A stretch of 49,957 nucleotides of DNA from Candidatus Geothermarchaeota archaeon (GCA_015523605.1 WAKC01000046.1:1-49957), one strand, 5' to 3'; positions 30,853 through 40,414 are shown, counted from the stretch's first letter. Notes: generated from the sequence alone by a model not told the origin. Made by a program: numbers and translations.

Positions 30853-31677
30853 TTAGGAGCTATTTACATACTTCACATGTTTTATAGCCTCGAGGGCAGA
30901 TGAAAGGTCTTTAGACACAAGCATAAACTTATTTGCATGGTAGAATACCAGTTTACCCCTCTCCTCAAGATATTTAGCAACTTCATCTAGAGTAATTCTA
31001 TCCTGATACGGAGCAAGCTTTATTATACTATAGTTATCCTTATTCCTAGAACTAGGCTGTATAATTACGTGGACATCATCCCGTCTACTCGCCACTTCAT
31101 AAGGAGGCATATCATCATCTAATATCAAGACCTTGACACCGTTAAACTCAACCTCTCTAGCACGAGATAGAATCTCGTCATATTTCTTAAGCTCTTCACT
31201 ACGATGTTTAATGTAAAAATAGAATCGTTTACCAAGCCAAGACAATATGCTATACTCCTCATCATCAGGGGAGATGTAGGATATAGATGCGAACCACCTA
31301 GTGAATATCCTCTCGAAAAACAGGAGTTCACTCGGTATCTGGAGATTAATAGCTTTATACAATCCGAACCTATCCCTAACATCGATATACCTAATCTCCG
31401 GAATATCTAATGAGGCCAGCTCAGGAAAATGATGCTTTATAACGAGGATTAAACTACAGGGAATCTCAATAGATTGATGATGGTCAAGGAGATATGGAGG
31501 TTCATATCGACGTCCAATATCAACGTATATAGTGTCCTCCTCAAATACATCTACAGAGGATCTTCTCTCAATAGGTACATGATATTTAAAGGAGAGCAGT
31601 GCAACACCTAGAAGATCATCAAGATGAGCATTACCACTATGTGTAACTATCTTCCTAACCTTAAAAGAATTCTCCAT
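30853..31677 (-). CDS. MYG1/UPF0160-like (DHH-superfamily) protein
   Basis: IVTHSGNAHLDDLLGVALLSF, DTIYVDIGRRYEPPYLLDHHQS: MYG1-like metal-binding motifs. Confidence 0.65.
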   Translation of the reverse strand: MENSFKVRKIVTHSGNAHLDDLLGVALLSFKYHVPIERRSSVDVFEEDTIYVDIGRRYEPPYLLDHHQSIEIPCSLILVIKHHFPELASLDIPEIRYIDVRDRFGLYKAINLQIPSELLFFERIFTRWFASISYISPDDEEYSILSWLGKRFYFYIKHRSEELKKYDEILSRAREVEFNGVKVLILDDDMPPYEVASRRDDVHVIIQPSSRNKDNYSIIKLAPYQDRITLDEVAKYLEERGKLVFYHANKFMLVSKDLSSALEAIKHVKYVNSS

Positions 31678-32563
31678 AGGCCCTCAAGATACTTAACACA
31701 TCACTCCTATATTTTTCTATAACCTCCTGCATAGGAGGACGTACATATCTTCTAACACCGAGTTCTAGGACCTCCAAGGCATACTTCACAATAGCTGGAA
31801 ACATATATGGAATATCAAACACATGGGATGCTATAGCCAATCGCCTATAAAGCTTGACCGCCTCCTCCAGCCTTCCCTCTACATAGCTAGAGACCATCTC
31901 GATATAAAGCCTAGGAATTACATTGCCTAGACCAGGTATAACCCCATAGCCACCCAAGATAAGATTCGGTAGGCTAAGTAGATCGGAGCCTACATACACT
32001 CTAAACCCTGGGTTAGACCGACCCATAAGACTTAAAACCCTCTCTAGATAGGTTATATCGTTATATGTAATCTTCACACCAACAAGATTCTCATAACTCT
32101 CCGAGAGTCTCTGGTAGAGCCTTGGATCTGGCAGTACACCTGTATTTGAGGGTATGACATATATCAAGATTTGTTTATCCGTGGATGAGAGGATATCGGA
32201 GTAGAACATATATAGCGATTCAAAATCATATTTGAAGTAGGATGGTGTAGGCACTATAAAACCATCTACTTCACAACACTCCTCAATATAATCAATCTTA
32301 GATATAGCATCTAAAACACCTTGTGAAAAGATACCTGGATATATATGGACATCATCAAGGGAATCGTTAATCAAGTTCACCAGTAGAGCAACCTCCTCAA
32401 TATCTAGACGGTCTAGCTCGCCAGTCGATGATGAAGGGAAGAAGTATCTAATCCCTGCCTTGTAAAGCCTCTCTACATGCTGGTTAAAGGCGTTGACGTC
32501 TATATTGAAGTCCCTATCAAAAGGAGTCACCAAAGGAATCATTACCCTACTTGGGATATCCAT
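31661..32563 (-). CDS. Dihydrodipicolinate synthase/aldolase family protein (DapA-like)
   Basis: MIPLVTPFDRDFNIDVNAFNQHVERL, PSSSTGELDRLD, LIYVIPSNTGVLP, LVGVKITYND (Schiff-base Lys). Confidence 0.85.
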   Translation of the reverse strand: MDIPSRVMIPLVTPFDRDFNIDVNAFNQHVERLYKAGIRYFFPSSSTGELDRLDIEEVALLVNLINDSLDDVHIYPGIFSQGVLDAISKIDYIEECCEVDGFIVPTPSYFKYDFESLYMFYSDILSSTDKQILIYVIPSNTGVLPDPRLYQRLSESYENLVGVKITYNDITYLERVLSLMGRSNPGFRVYVGSDLLSLPNLILGGYGVIPGLGNVIPRLYIEMVSSYVEGRLEEAVKLYRRLAIASHVFDIPYMFPAIVKYALEVLELGVRRYVRPPMQEVIEKYRSDVLSILRAYGEFF

Positions 32564-32629
32564 AGTAATATTATGTCCTAGATATGCTTAAAACGACTTA
32601 TATCCAAGGCTAGGTATCTGATTATATTT

Positions 32630-33169
32630 ATGATTAAGATAGGTTTCGCGGCCTACAGTGGAGAACCCAAACCAGAGGATATAAAGGATATGGAGATATT
32701 CCTAGAAGAACTTAATCATAAGACCCATGGATACCGGGGAATAGTATTCCTATTAGGTGGATACTGGGGGTTAATGAGGAATATAGTTGATATTATAAGG
32801 GAGAAGGGAGGTACTACAATATTATTCCCACCTTTAGAGTTGGAGGAACTCGAATATCCTAGGGACGTCATCGTCCTCAAACTAGGTCTATCCATGAGAA
32901 TGAGGAGTATACCGCTTGTTAGGAGTTCAGACATATTCATAGCAGCCGGTGGAGAGGCAGGTTCTATTTTAGAAGTTGTAACAGCATATACGGAGAAGAA
33001 GCCTATCTACATATTCACAGGAAAGGGATACTCTACGGACAGACTGGCTCTATTCAGTCCATATTTAGACAAGAGAAGACTAACAAAACTAAATATAATT
33101 GATGATCCCAGAATCTTGGCCGAAGAGGTTTATAGGGAGATAGACCGGATATTGAATGCATCTACTTAA
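32630..33169 (+). CDS. SLOG/LOG-superfamily Rossmann protein (TIGR00725-like)
   Basis: IGFAAYSGEPKP..., FLLGGYWGLM, IFIAAGGEAGSILEVVTAYTEKKPIYIF (G-G-x-G-S/T..E pattern). Confidence 0.6.
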   Translation: MIKIGFAAYSGEPKPEDIKDMEIFLEELNHKTHGYRGIVFLLGGYWGLMRNIVDIIREKGGTTILFPPLELEELEYPRDVIVLKLGLSMRMRSIPLVRSSDIFIAAGGEAGSILEVVTAYTEKKPIYIFTGKGYSTDRLALFSPYLDKRRLTKLNIIDDPRILAEEVYREIDRILNAST

Positions 33170-33806
33170 ATACATAACCTGTCTCCATAGCCCACAAGAG
33201 GAGGTCCAACTCTGCTGGCGAGAGACCCAGGTATTTAGATAACCATATAAACCTATCCTCAAGTAAGATATACTTCTTAGGAGAAATAGACTTTGGAATC
33301 TCCGATATTAAGTTAAATTTAACCATATAACGTAGTATATGCCTATCCAAAATAGCTATTTGGAATGAGAAGCCAATATTCCTTAGAAAGTGGCTGGCCT
33401 CCTTATAACCTAATCCCTTCACATTCTTTGCTAGCCAATGTCTAACAATGAATGGAGAGCCATTAAGAAGCTCATTGAAGTTTAAGGAACCATTAAGGAA
33501 GCTCTCTCTAGCCATCACTATATATCTACTCTTATTAAATCTAAATCTTATCCTCTTGAGATATTCAGCCAACTCTGTATGTGAACAGCTCCATATACAT
33601 CCATTTAAATATAACTCCTTCACGATATCCCATGCATATATAGCCTTAGACTGTGGAGTCAACAAACAATAGACGAGCTCCATGAATATCCTCTCATCTC
33701 CACACTTACCTACAGCCTCAAATTCCTTAATCTTCCTACGTATATCATCTCTATACTTCTTATACGCCTCTCTAACCTCTGCGATCGGATCTGATATACT
33801 CGACAA
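33162..33806 (-). CDS. 8-oxoguanine DNA glycosylase/AP lyase, Ogg2-type
   Basis: LVYCLLTPQSKAIYAWDIV, NVKGLGYKEASHFLRNIGFSFQIAILDRHILRYM (HhH plus catalytic K/D); TTG start. Confidence 0.87.
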   Translation of the reverse strand: MSSISDPIAEVREAYKKYRDDIRRKIKEFEAVGKCGDERIFMELVYCLLTPQSKAIYAWDIVKELYLNGCIWSCSHTELAEYLKRIRFRFNKSRYIVMARESFLNGSLNFNELLNGSPFIVRHWLAKNVKGLGYKEASHFLRNIGFSFQIAILDRHILRYMVKFNLISEIPKSISPKKYILLEDRFIWLSKYLGLSPAELDLLLWAMETGYVFK

Positions 33807-33807
33807 T

Positions 33808-34071
33808 CTAAATACCCCCAGATACAGGTGTGAAAATCTTGATTAAAGACCCATCCTCAACTAAAGGATCGTCATCCAACCTAGTATATCTACCATCCAC
33901 CAGGATAATATAGGGAACTCCATCCCTATCCAGAGACTTAAGAACTTTAGAGAGATCATCATATCTCGTTAAGATCTCAGATAGTCTTGTAGATCCTTCC
34001 ACATCAACCTTTAACATTCTAAAACCAGCTCTTCTAAACACCTCAGTATATAGATGGATCTCAATAGCCAT
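33808..34071 (-). CDS. MoaD/ThiS-family ubiquitin-like protein (start refined from track ORF 33808..34212)
   Basis: MAIEIHLYTEVFRRAGF...LSEILTRYDDLSKVL...VPYIILVDGRYTRLDDDPLVEDGSLIKIFTPVSGGI; the longer ORF overlaps the neighbouring CDS and its first 47 residues are not family-like. Confidence 0.7.
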   Translation of the reverse strand: MAIEIHLYTEVFRRAGFRMLKVDVEGSTRLSEILTRYDDLSKVLKSLDRDGVPYIILVDGRYTRLDDDPLVEDGSLIKIFTPVSGGI

Positions 34072-34099
34072 CTCAATAAAAATAGGATATGGGGGTGGA

Positions 34100-36091
34100 C
34101 TATTCACCCTTAAACTTTGGCTTCCTCTTCTCCAGGAATGCCGAGACACCCTCGATGAAGTCCTCCGTTGAGAATGTAAGACCGAATAATGCTGATTCGA
34201 GGGCCTCACCATGCCATAGATCAGTTTCTAGTCCGAACTGTATGGCATATTTCGCCGCCAAAAGTGCTAGTGGAGGTTTCTCAGCAAGCTTCAACGCGAA
34301 CCTCCTCGTATACTCCTCTAGATGCTCTGGTGGAACAACCTTATCCACCATACCCATCTCAAGAGCCTCATAAGCGTTATACATATCTCCTGTATAGATC
34401 ACCTCCTTAGCCTTGGCTGGACCCAACAATCTTGCAAGCCTCTGTGTCCCAGCAGCTCCTGGGATAATACCAAGGTTTATCTCTGGCTGCCCAACCATGG
34501 CAAGTTCACTTGCTATTCTGAAGTCCCCTGATAAAGCCAGCTCCATACCTCCGCCCAAAGCAAAGCCATTCAACATCATAATAACTGGTTTAGTGAAATA
34601 CTCTATCTTATTAGTCAATTCCTGGAAGCGCCTGGAAAATATTACTGACTTAAACGGTGTAACACCTACAAACGCATTTACATCTGCACCGGCGCTGAAG
34701 GCCCTACCCACACCAGTTATGACGACCACCCTAATATCACTATTATCTTCAATCTTGTCCAAGGCGGCTGAGAGTTCACTTAGAAGTTTAGGCGACAATG
34801 CATTCAACTTGTCAGGCCTATTCAACAGTATCCACGCAATAGGCTTTTCATATCTGATTATGATATTCTCCATCCTCTCCTCCTCAAACTCAGGATATGT
34901 ATAGAAGCCCTCGCCAGACTTTACACCGAGCTTACCCTTCTCAACCATCTCCATAAGTAATGGATGAGGTTTAAACTCCTCCATACCCGACTCCCTAGCC
35001 ATCTCCTCCAACGCCTTCACCACATTGTCAATACCAAATTCATCGGCATATCTGAGGATACCCTTTGGATAGCCTAGGCCTAACATAGTCGCCTTATCAA
35101 TATCATATTTGTTGGCTATCCCCTCTGCAATCAGGTATGCCGCCTCATTAATGGCAGAAGCAACCAGATACACTGGGTTCAAGTCTTCACCAGCATCTTT
35201 AGGAATCTCTGGCTTTACATATTTACCTGGAGATGGATATTCATAGAACCCCTTTCCACTCTTAACTCCATATTCACCCTTCTCAAACTTCTCCTTAAAC
35301 AATGGACACTCATATATCTCTGTCCCACGCTCAGCCATAGCAGTCGCTACGTAGTAGAAGACATCTATACCACTATAATCGGCAAGTTCAAAGACACCCA
35401 TTGGGAACTTAAGCTTATACCTTGCAACCGCATCTACAGCCTCTATAGAGGCATTCCCAGACATTACAAGCCAACACGCACTACTCATAAGCCTAAGAAG
35501 AATCCTATTAACTATGAATCCAGGGACATCCTTGGCAACTGTTACAGCCTGCTTACCAAACTTCTTAGCGAGCTCGATTGTCGTCCTCATAGTCAATGAG
35601 CTCGTCTCCCTACCCCTAATAACCTCAACCAGCGGCATTAGAGGAGGGGGGTTGAAGAAGTGCATACCCACAACCTTATCAGGTCTCTTAGTAGCAGAGG
35701 CAATCTCAGTTATTGGGAGGCTTGAGGTATTGGTAGCAAGTATAGCATGGGGAGGAGTGAGCTCATCAAGCTTCTTAAATATCTCCTTCTTCAAATCGAT
35801 CTTCTCTGGTACAGCCTCTATAACAAAGTCTGCATCTTTCACTACCTCTTCAAAGTCTAGGGAAGCCTTTATCCTAGACATTATTGTAGCAACATCCTCC
35901 CTTATCATCCTCTTACTATGTAGCTTCTCAAGACTCCATCTAATCCTATTCAAGGCATTATCAAGAAACTCCTGCTTAATATCGTAAATATAGACGTTAT
36001 ATCCACTATAGGCGGCAACCTCAGCTATACCATGCCCCATAGTACCTGCGCCTATAACGGCAATCTTATGGATCTTATCAGTCAGCCCCAT
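34100..36091 (-). CDS. Fused 3-hydroxyacyl-CoA dehydrogenase/enoyl-CoA hydratase
   Basis: N-term IAVIGAGTMGHGIAEVAAYSGYNVYIYD, MHFFNPPPLMPLVEVI; C-term crotonase ITGVGRAFSAGADVNAF, GFALGGGMELALSGDFRIA. Confidence 0.94.
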   Translation of the reverse strand: MGLTDKIHKIAVIGAGTMGHGIAEVAAYSGYNVYIYDIKQEFLDNALNRIRWSLEKLHSKRMIREDVATIMSRIKASLDFEEVVKDADFVIEAVPEKIDLKKEIFKKLDELTPPHAILATNTSSLPITEIASATKRPDKVVGMHFFNPPPLMPLVEVIRGRETSSLTMRTTIELAKKFGKQAVTVAKDVPGFIVNRILLRLMSSACWLVMSGNASIEAVDAVARYKLKFPMGVFELADYSGIDVFYYVATAMAERGTEIYECPLFKEKFEKGEYGVKSGKGFYEYPSPGKYVKPEIPKDAGEDLNPVYLVASAINEAAYLIAEGIANKYDIDKATMLGLGYPKGILRYADEFGIDNVVKALEEMARESGMEEFKPHPLLMEMVEKGKLGVKSGEGFYTYPEFEEERMENIIIRYEKPIAWILLNRPDKLNALSPKLLSELSAALDKIEDNSDIRVVVITGVGRAFSAGADVNAFVGVTPFKSVIFSRRFQELTNKIEYFTKPVIMMLNGFALGGGMELALSGDFRIASELAMVGQPEINLGIIPGAAGTQRLARLLGPAKAKEVIYTGDMYNAYEALEMGMVDKVVPPEHLEEYTRRFALKLAEKPPLALLAAKYAIQFGLETDLWHGEALESALFGLTFSTEDFIEGVSAFLEKRKPKFKGE

Positions 36092-36102
36092 ATAGACACC
36101 TC

Positions 36103-37335
36103 TTACATGCTAAGGACATCTATTCCGAAGCTCTTCTTCAGAAGCTGCCTTATAGTTGTGAGTCTCTGTATATCGTTGGTACCCTCATATATCGTCGTAA
36201 TAATCGAGTCCCTCAGGAAATGCTCTACACCTGTCTCCTTATCAACACCTACACCACCATGTATCTTAATAGCATATGTAGATACCTTCTCAGCAACCTC
36301 AGTAGCGTATGTCTTGGCCATAGAGGCTGCGAATACATATTCTTCCCTACCCTTATCGGCTAATGTAGCCGCCCAGTATGTAAGTAGCCTAGCAGTCTGA
36401 AGCATAGTCAACATATCAGCAAGTTTAAAGCTCACAGCCTGGAAGGCCATCAACTGCCTACCAAAGGCTGTCCTCTGCAGGCTATAGTTGAAAGCCTTCT
36501 CAAAAGCACCCTGTGCAATACCGACTGCCTGAGCCGCGATACCCACACGGCTATGGTCATATGTCTGGACTAGAAGTTTGAATCCCTCATTCTCAGGGGG
36601 TATCAGATTCTCCTCTGGAACCTCCACATTATCGAGGATAACCTCACTAGGATGTTCACCATCTAAACCCATCACATCAAATCTACTCCCAACCTCAACC
36701 CCGGGCCAGTCCCGCTCAACAATAAATAGTGATATCCCCCACCATCTCTTCCTCCTCTCCTCTGGAGGCGGATTCGTCCTTGCCGAGACAACGAAGAAAT
36801 CAGCTTTATCAGCTCCTGTGATAAATATCTTCCTACCGTTTATGATATACTTGTCACCCTCCTTCTTAGCAGTAGTCTGTATACCGGCTATATCACTACC
36901 AGCTACAGGCTCTGTACTAGCGTGTGCAGCGAACTTCTCACCCCTAGCAACAGGGGGGATATACTTTTTCTTCTGCTCCTCCGTCCCGAAGGCTAGGACG
37001 GGGTATGTAAAGAGACCGTTCACCAATAGACCTACACCAAAGGAGGGTAGAACCCTCGAGATCTCCTCCATCAATATCACTAGATACATGGCTCCACCGC
37101 CCTGTCCATCATACTCCTCGGGTATACCTATACCGGTGAAGCCCATCTCGATAGCCTTCTGATATAGCTCCTCAGGTATCTTACCCTCCTTGACAACCTT
37201 AACAGCGACGGGCTCAACCTCCTTCTCAACAAACTCTCTAACACTGGCCCTGAAAAGCTCCATCTCATCGTCAAGCTCAATCACATAATCCTTGATACTA
37301 GTAAATGGAAATACCATTGCAAATCCCTCATCCAA
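36103..37335 (-). CDS. Acyl-CoA dehydrogenase
   Basis: GFTGIGIPEEYDGQGGG, STEPVAGSDIAGIQTTA, RTAFGRQLMAFQAV, IYEGTNDIQRLTT. Confidence 0.94.
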   Translation of the reverse strand: MDEGFAMVFPFTSIKDYVIELDDEMELFRASVREFVEKEVEPVAVKVVKEGKIPEELYQKAIEMGFTGIGIPEEYDGQGGGAMYLVILMEEISRVLPSFGVGLLVNGLFTYPVLAFGTEEQKKKYIPPVARGEKFAAHASTEPVAGSDIAGIQTTAKKEGDKYIINGRKIFITGADKADFFVVSARTNPPPEERRKRWWGISLFIVERDWPGVEVGSRFDVMGLDGEHPSEVILDNVEVPEENLIPPENEGFKLLVQTYDHSRVGIAAQAVGIAQGAFEKAFNYSLQRTAFGRQLMAFQAVSFKLADMLTMLQTARLLTYWAATLADKGREEYVFAASMAKTYATEVAEKVSTYAIKIHGGVGVDKETGVEHFLRDSIITTIYEGTNDIQRLTTIRQLLKKSFGIDVLSM

Positions 37336-37647
37336 TAAATATGGATAGTCACTTTAAAATTGAGAGTAAATAATATTTAGAAACCCAAGAGTAAAATTAG
37401 CAACAGACGGTTGTGATAGGCAATTAAATTATTAACCCGAATTAGATTACACGCCTATATACCTTAACGATTTGAAAACACCTTATATGTACTTATAAAT
37501 CCTTTTAGAGCTTAGGTCTAAATCAAATTTCAAATCATCCTCCAAATATTATACATCCACTTCGCTATTCTCCAAACCACTGTATGAAACGACTATACAT
37601 CAATCTTCGATATCTAAATATTCCATTCAACCATAGAAAGAAATTAT

Positions 37648-37833
37648 CTATATAAGGTTTGGTTCTTCATATGAGATACGGTATACATAGAGTATATGAA
37701 CAACTTCCGACCCATTATATGACGGGTCTGGGACAACCGTATATACAGATTCTTCATATATATCTATAGCCACAGCTGTGGGTTTAGAGAGAGGCCTCTC
37801 ATATCCTTTAACCTCGATTCTCGGTCTCTTCAT
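37648..37833 (-). CDS. Small hypothetical protein (61 aa)
   Basis: Open frame inside an otherwise noncoding ~0.68-kb intergenic stretch; no recognisable family. Confidence 0.3.
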   Translation of the reverse strand: MKRPRIEVKGYERPLSKPTAVAIDIYEESVYTVVPDPSYNGSEVVHILYVYRISYEEPNLI

Positions 37834-38012
37834 AAGAAATGTATAGAAGTAGGATATACGAGATAGATATCATTATTAAAGTAGTTATTATGGAGGAGTG
37901 GGCTAAACCCAAATAACTCTATTTTAATAAGTTTAGAAATTAAAAGGAGCCTTGGAAAGAACATCGAGAAGACTGGTAAGGATACATAAAAATATGGAAT
38001 GGTGGGTGGAAC

Positions 38013-38567
38013 CTATTCGACTGGGACCCATTCATAGGTCACATATTTCTCTGGATCTCTCTTGACAATCTCCAACCTCATCTTACTACCTATCTTCAAC
38101 TTACTAGGGTCATCAGCACGAACCCATGCAGTAATGCTTACCCCTTCTGGAAGCCTAACAATCCCGACTATATAGTCATCATAATGTGCAAAGCTATAGG
38201 GCTTAACATTTATCTGTGTAAATGTGAGTAGTGTACCCTCGCGAGACAATTCCACCCACTCCATATCAGATGCCATACATTTAGGACAGTCTTTCTGGGG
38301 TGGGAAATAGAGTTCACCACACTTCCTACACTTGGTAGTCACAAATTTACCGTCGAGTAACTTGTCAAAGAATTCTTTAATTCCTTCTACACTTATGATG
38401 AATCTTGTAGTTATCCATCTCTGGTCATACCACTGCAATACACCAGTCTTCATATCCGGGAAGGTTGGCAATCCAATGCTCTCCTTCATATTCTCTACGA
38501 ACGACTCGAACTGCCTCATCTGCTCATCAAACATATCCTTCTGAGTCTTCTTCTCCTCCCTACTCAT
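38013..38567 (-). CDS. Zn-ribbon/OB-fold protein (DUF35-type acyl-CoA-associated)
   Basis: TTKCRKCGELYFPPQKDCPKC zinc ribbon followed by OB-fold-like region; 2 bp downstream of the thiolase gene. Confidence 0.88.
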   Translation of the reverse strand: MSREEKKTQKDMFDEQMRQFESFVENMKESIGLPTFPDMKTGVLQWYDQRWITTRFIISVEGIKEFFDKLLDGKFVTTKCRKCGELYFPPQKDCPKCMASDMEWVELSREGTLLTFTQINVKPYSFAHYDDYIVGIVRLPEGVSITAWVRADDPSKLKIGSKMRLEIVKRDPEKYVTYEWVPVE

Positions 38568-38569
38568 AT

Positions 38570-39769
38570 CTAAACACCTCCATTAGGCTTGGATAGGGAG
38601 AGGATAGTTACATATGCATAGTGGCCGGTACCACCTACATTATGGGCTAAGGCCCGGCCATTTTTAATAGGGGCCTGCCTATCCTTCTCAACCCTCTGTA
38701 GAAGCTGGTTAGTCAACTCGGCCACCATACCAACACCAGTTGCACCGATTGGATGGCCCTTAGCCTTTAGACCCCCACTTAAATTAACTGGTATCTTACC
38801 TCCGATATAGGTCTCCTCATTCCTCACAAGCTCTATACCCTTGCCCGGCTCGGCAAATCTGAGATCCTCATATGCAAGGACCTCAGCAATGGTGAAACAG
38901 TCATGGACCTCAGCAACATCAAAATATTTATACATATTATAACCATCCATGAGACCAGCCTTCTTATAAGCCTTTTCAGCGGCTAGTCTAGCAGCCCTCA
39001 AATATGTAAAGTCATCCCTCTTACTTAGGTTAGCCGTATCGGAGGCCTCACCAACCGCCTCTATCCATACAGGAGAATCGGTTAACTTCTTAGCCACCTC
39101 TTCACTAGCCAGGATCACTGCTGAAGAGCCGTCGGTGATCGGGCTACAGTCATAAAGCTTGAGTGGCCAGGCAATATATCTAGATGTCATACACTTCTCG
39201 ATTGTCACTTCCCTCTGGAAATGTGCCTTTGGATTCCTAGCACCATAATAATGGTTTTTAACAGCCACCTTACAAAAGTCCTCTTCAGTCGCGCCATATT
39301 TATCCATATATGCAGTCGCGTATAACGCATAATATCCAGGGAAGGTCAATCCAAAGTTATGGAATTCCCAGAAATAGTTTCCGGCTCGTCCTATAAACTC
39401 TACCACAACTGGTGTTGGGGACTCGTTCATCTTCTCCAGTCCAACGGCCATAGCTATATCCACAGTACCTGAGGATACCATCTCATAGGCTAGTTTAACA
39501 GCTGCACTACCCGAGGCACATGCCGCCTCAACTCTGGCAGTACCCTTAGGGGTCAAACCAGAATATTCGCCGATGACTACAGCAGGTAGATACTCGCTAC
39601 TCCATCCACCAACACTACTAACAATAAAGTATTCAATATCCTTCTGCTCAAGATTAGCGTCCTCTAAAGCCTTTTTAATAGACTCCCAAGCCAGCTCTCC
39701 AATATTAACATCACTTCTAACGCCATATCTACTATGGCCTACGCCCACAACAGCGACATTACGACCCAC
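38570..39769 (-). CDS. Thiolase domain protein (acetyl-CoA acetyltransferase/SCPx-like)
   Basis: VEAACASGSAAVKLAYEMV (active-site Cys), EVHDCFTIAEVLAYEDL, NLSGGLKAKGHPIGATGVGM. Confidence 0.93.
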   Translation of the reverse strand: MGRNVAVVGVGHSRYGVRSDVNIGELAWESIKKALEDANLEQKDIEYFIVSSVGGWSSEYLPAVVIGEYSGLTPKGTARVEAACASGSAAVKLAYEMVSSGTVDIAMAVGLEKMNESPTPVVVEFIGRAGNYFWEFHNFGLTFPGYYALYATAYMDKYGATEEDFCKVAVKNHYYGARNPKAHFQREVTIEKCMTSRYIAWPLKLYDCSPITDGSSAVILASEEVAKKLTDSPVWIEAVGEASDTANLSKRDDFTYLRAARLAAEKAYKKAGLMDGYNMYKYFDVAEVHDCFTIAEVLAYEDLRFAEPGKGIELVRNEETYIGGKIPVNLSGGLKAKGHPIGATGVGMVAELTNQLLQRVEKDRQAPIKNGRALAHNVGGTGHYAYVTILSLSKPNGGV

Positions 39770-39986
39770 TTAAAACACCATTTAAAATGATTAAGAAAGT
39801 GGGAAATAAGTGGAGATATAAAATCTAGCTCTTAAAACCAGCTTTTAATAACAACAAAAATCCAAAACCTATCCAGATAAGACTGGACAACCATAGCATC
39901 TCCTCCAAACCCTCCAAGATAGATAGAAAAAATTTAGTCTATCCATTTATAGAGAAAGTAAAATATTATTATGATGGTGAAATTAC

Positions 39987-40328
39987 ATGTCACTTGAGGA
40001 GGCCAAGACTAAGTTCCTTGAGATCTATAATAAGGCACTGGAGAAGATGGGTGACGAGGTCAAGAAATGGAATAAGGCGTATCAGTTCGAGGTTGAAGGC
40101 CTACCAGAGTTTTACATCGAGTTTAAGGAGGGAGAGGTGAAACTTGAGGAGGGCAGGCATGAGAATCCACTTGCAACCCTTAGAATGAGTAAAGAAGTGT
40201 TTGAGAAGATTCTAAACCTCGAGATGGACCCAATGCGTGCCTTTATGATGGGTAAGATGAAGATATCAGGAAACGTAATAGAGACTACACATCTAAGGAA
40301 GATTTTCGATGTGGTAAGGAAAGGTTAA
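39987..40328 (+). CDS. SCP2 sterol-binding domain protein
   Basis: FYIEFKEGEVKLEEGRHENPLATLRMSKEVFEKILNLEMDPMRAFMMGKMKISGNV, typical SCP2 motif. Confidence 0.85.
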   Translation: MSLEEAKTKFLEIYNKALEKMGDEVKKWNKAYQFEVEGLPEFYIEFKEGEVKLEEGRHENPLATLRMSKEVFEKILNLEMDPMRAFMMGKMKISGNVIETTHLRKIFDVVRKG

Positions 40329-40357
40329 AACCGAAGCATTGATAACCTCTTCCATAA

Positions 40358-40366
40358 ATTTTTTTA
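40358..40366 (+). terminator. Putative T-rich terminator after the SCP2 gene
   Basis: aattttttt about 30 bp past the SCP2 stop. Confidence 0.35.
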
Positions 40367-40403
40367 AATAAACTAGTAATAACTGTATAGATATAAATAA
40401 GTC

Positions 40404-40414
40404 TGTTTAAATTC
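40404..40414 (+). promoter_or_regulatory. Putative TATA box for acyl-CoA ligase gene
   Basis: tgtttaaattc about 25-30 bp upstream of the ATG at 40437, consistent with a leaderless or short-leader transcript. Confidence 0.4.

Noticed and set aside
34072-34212. N-terminal 47 residues of track ORF 33808..34212
   Set aside because: Overlaps the HCDH-crotonase CDS in another frame and is not MoaD-like; the ATG at 34071 is the better start.
34413-34904. 163-aa plus-strand ORF, plus 34089..34373, 34189..34410, 34322..34531 and 35514..35987
   Set aside because: All antisense to the fused HCDH-crotonase gene; no family features.
36578-37162. 194-aa plus-strand ORF inside acyl-CoA dehydrogenase
   Set aside because: Antisense shadow of a strongly conserved enzyme.
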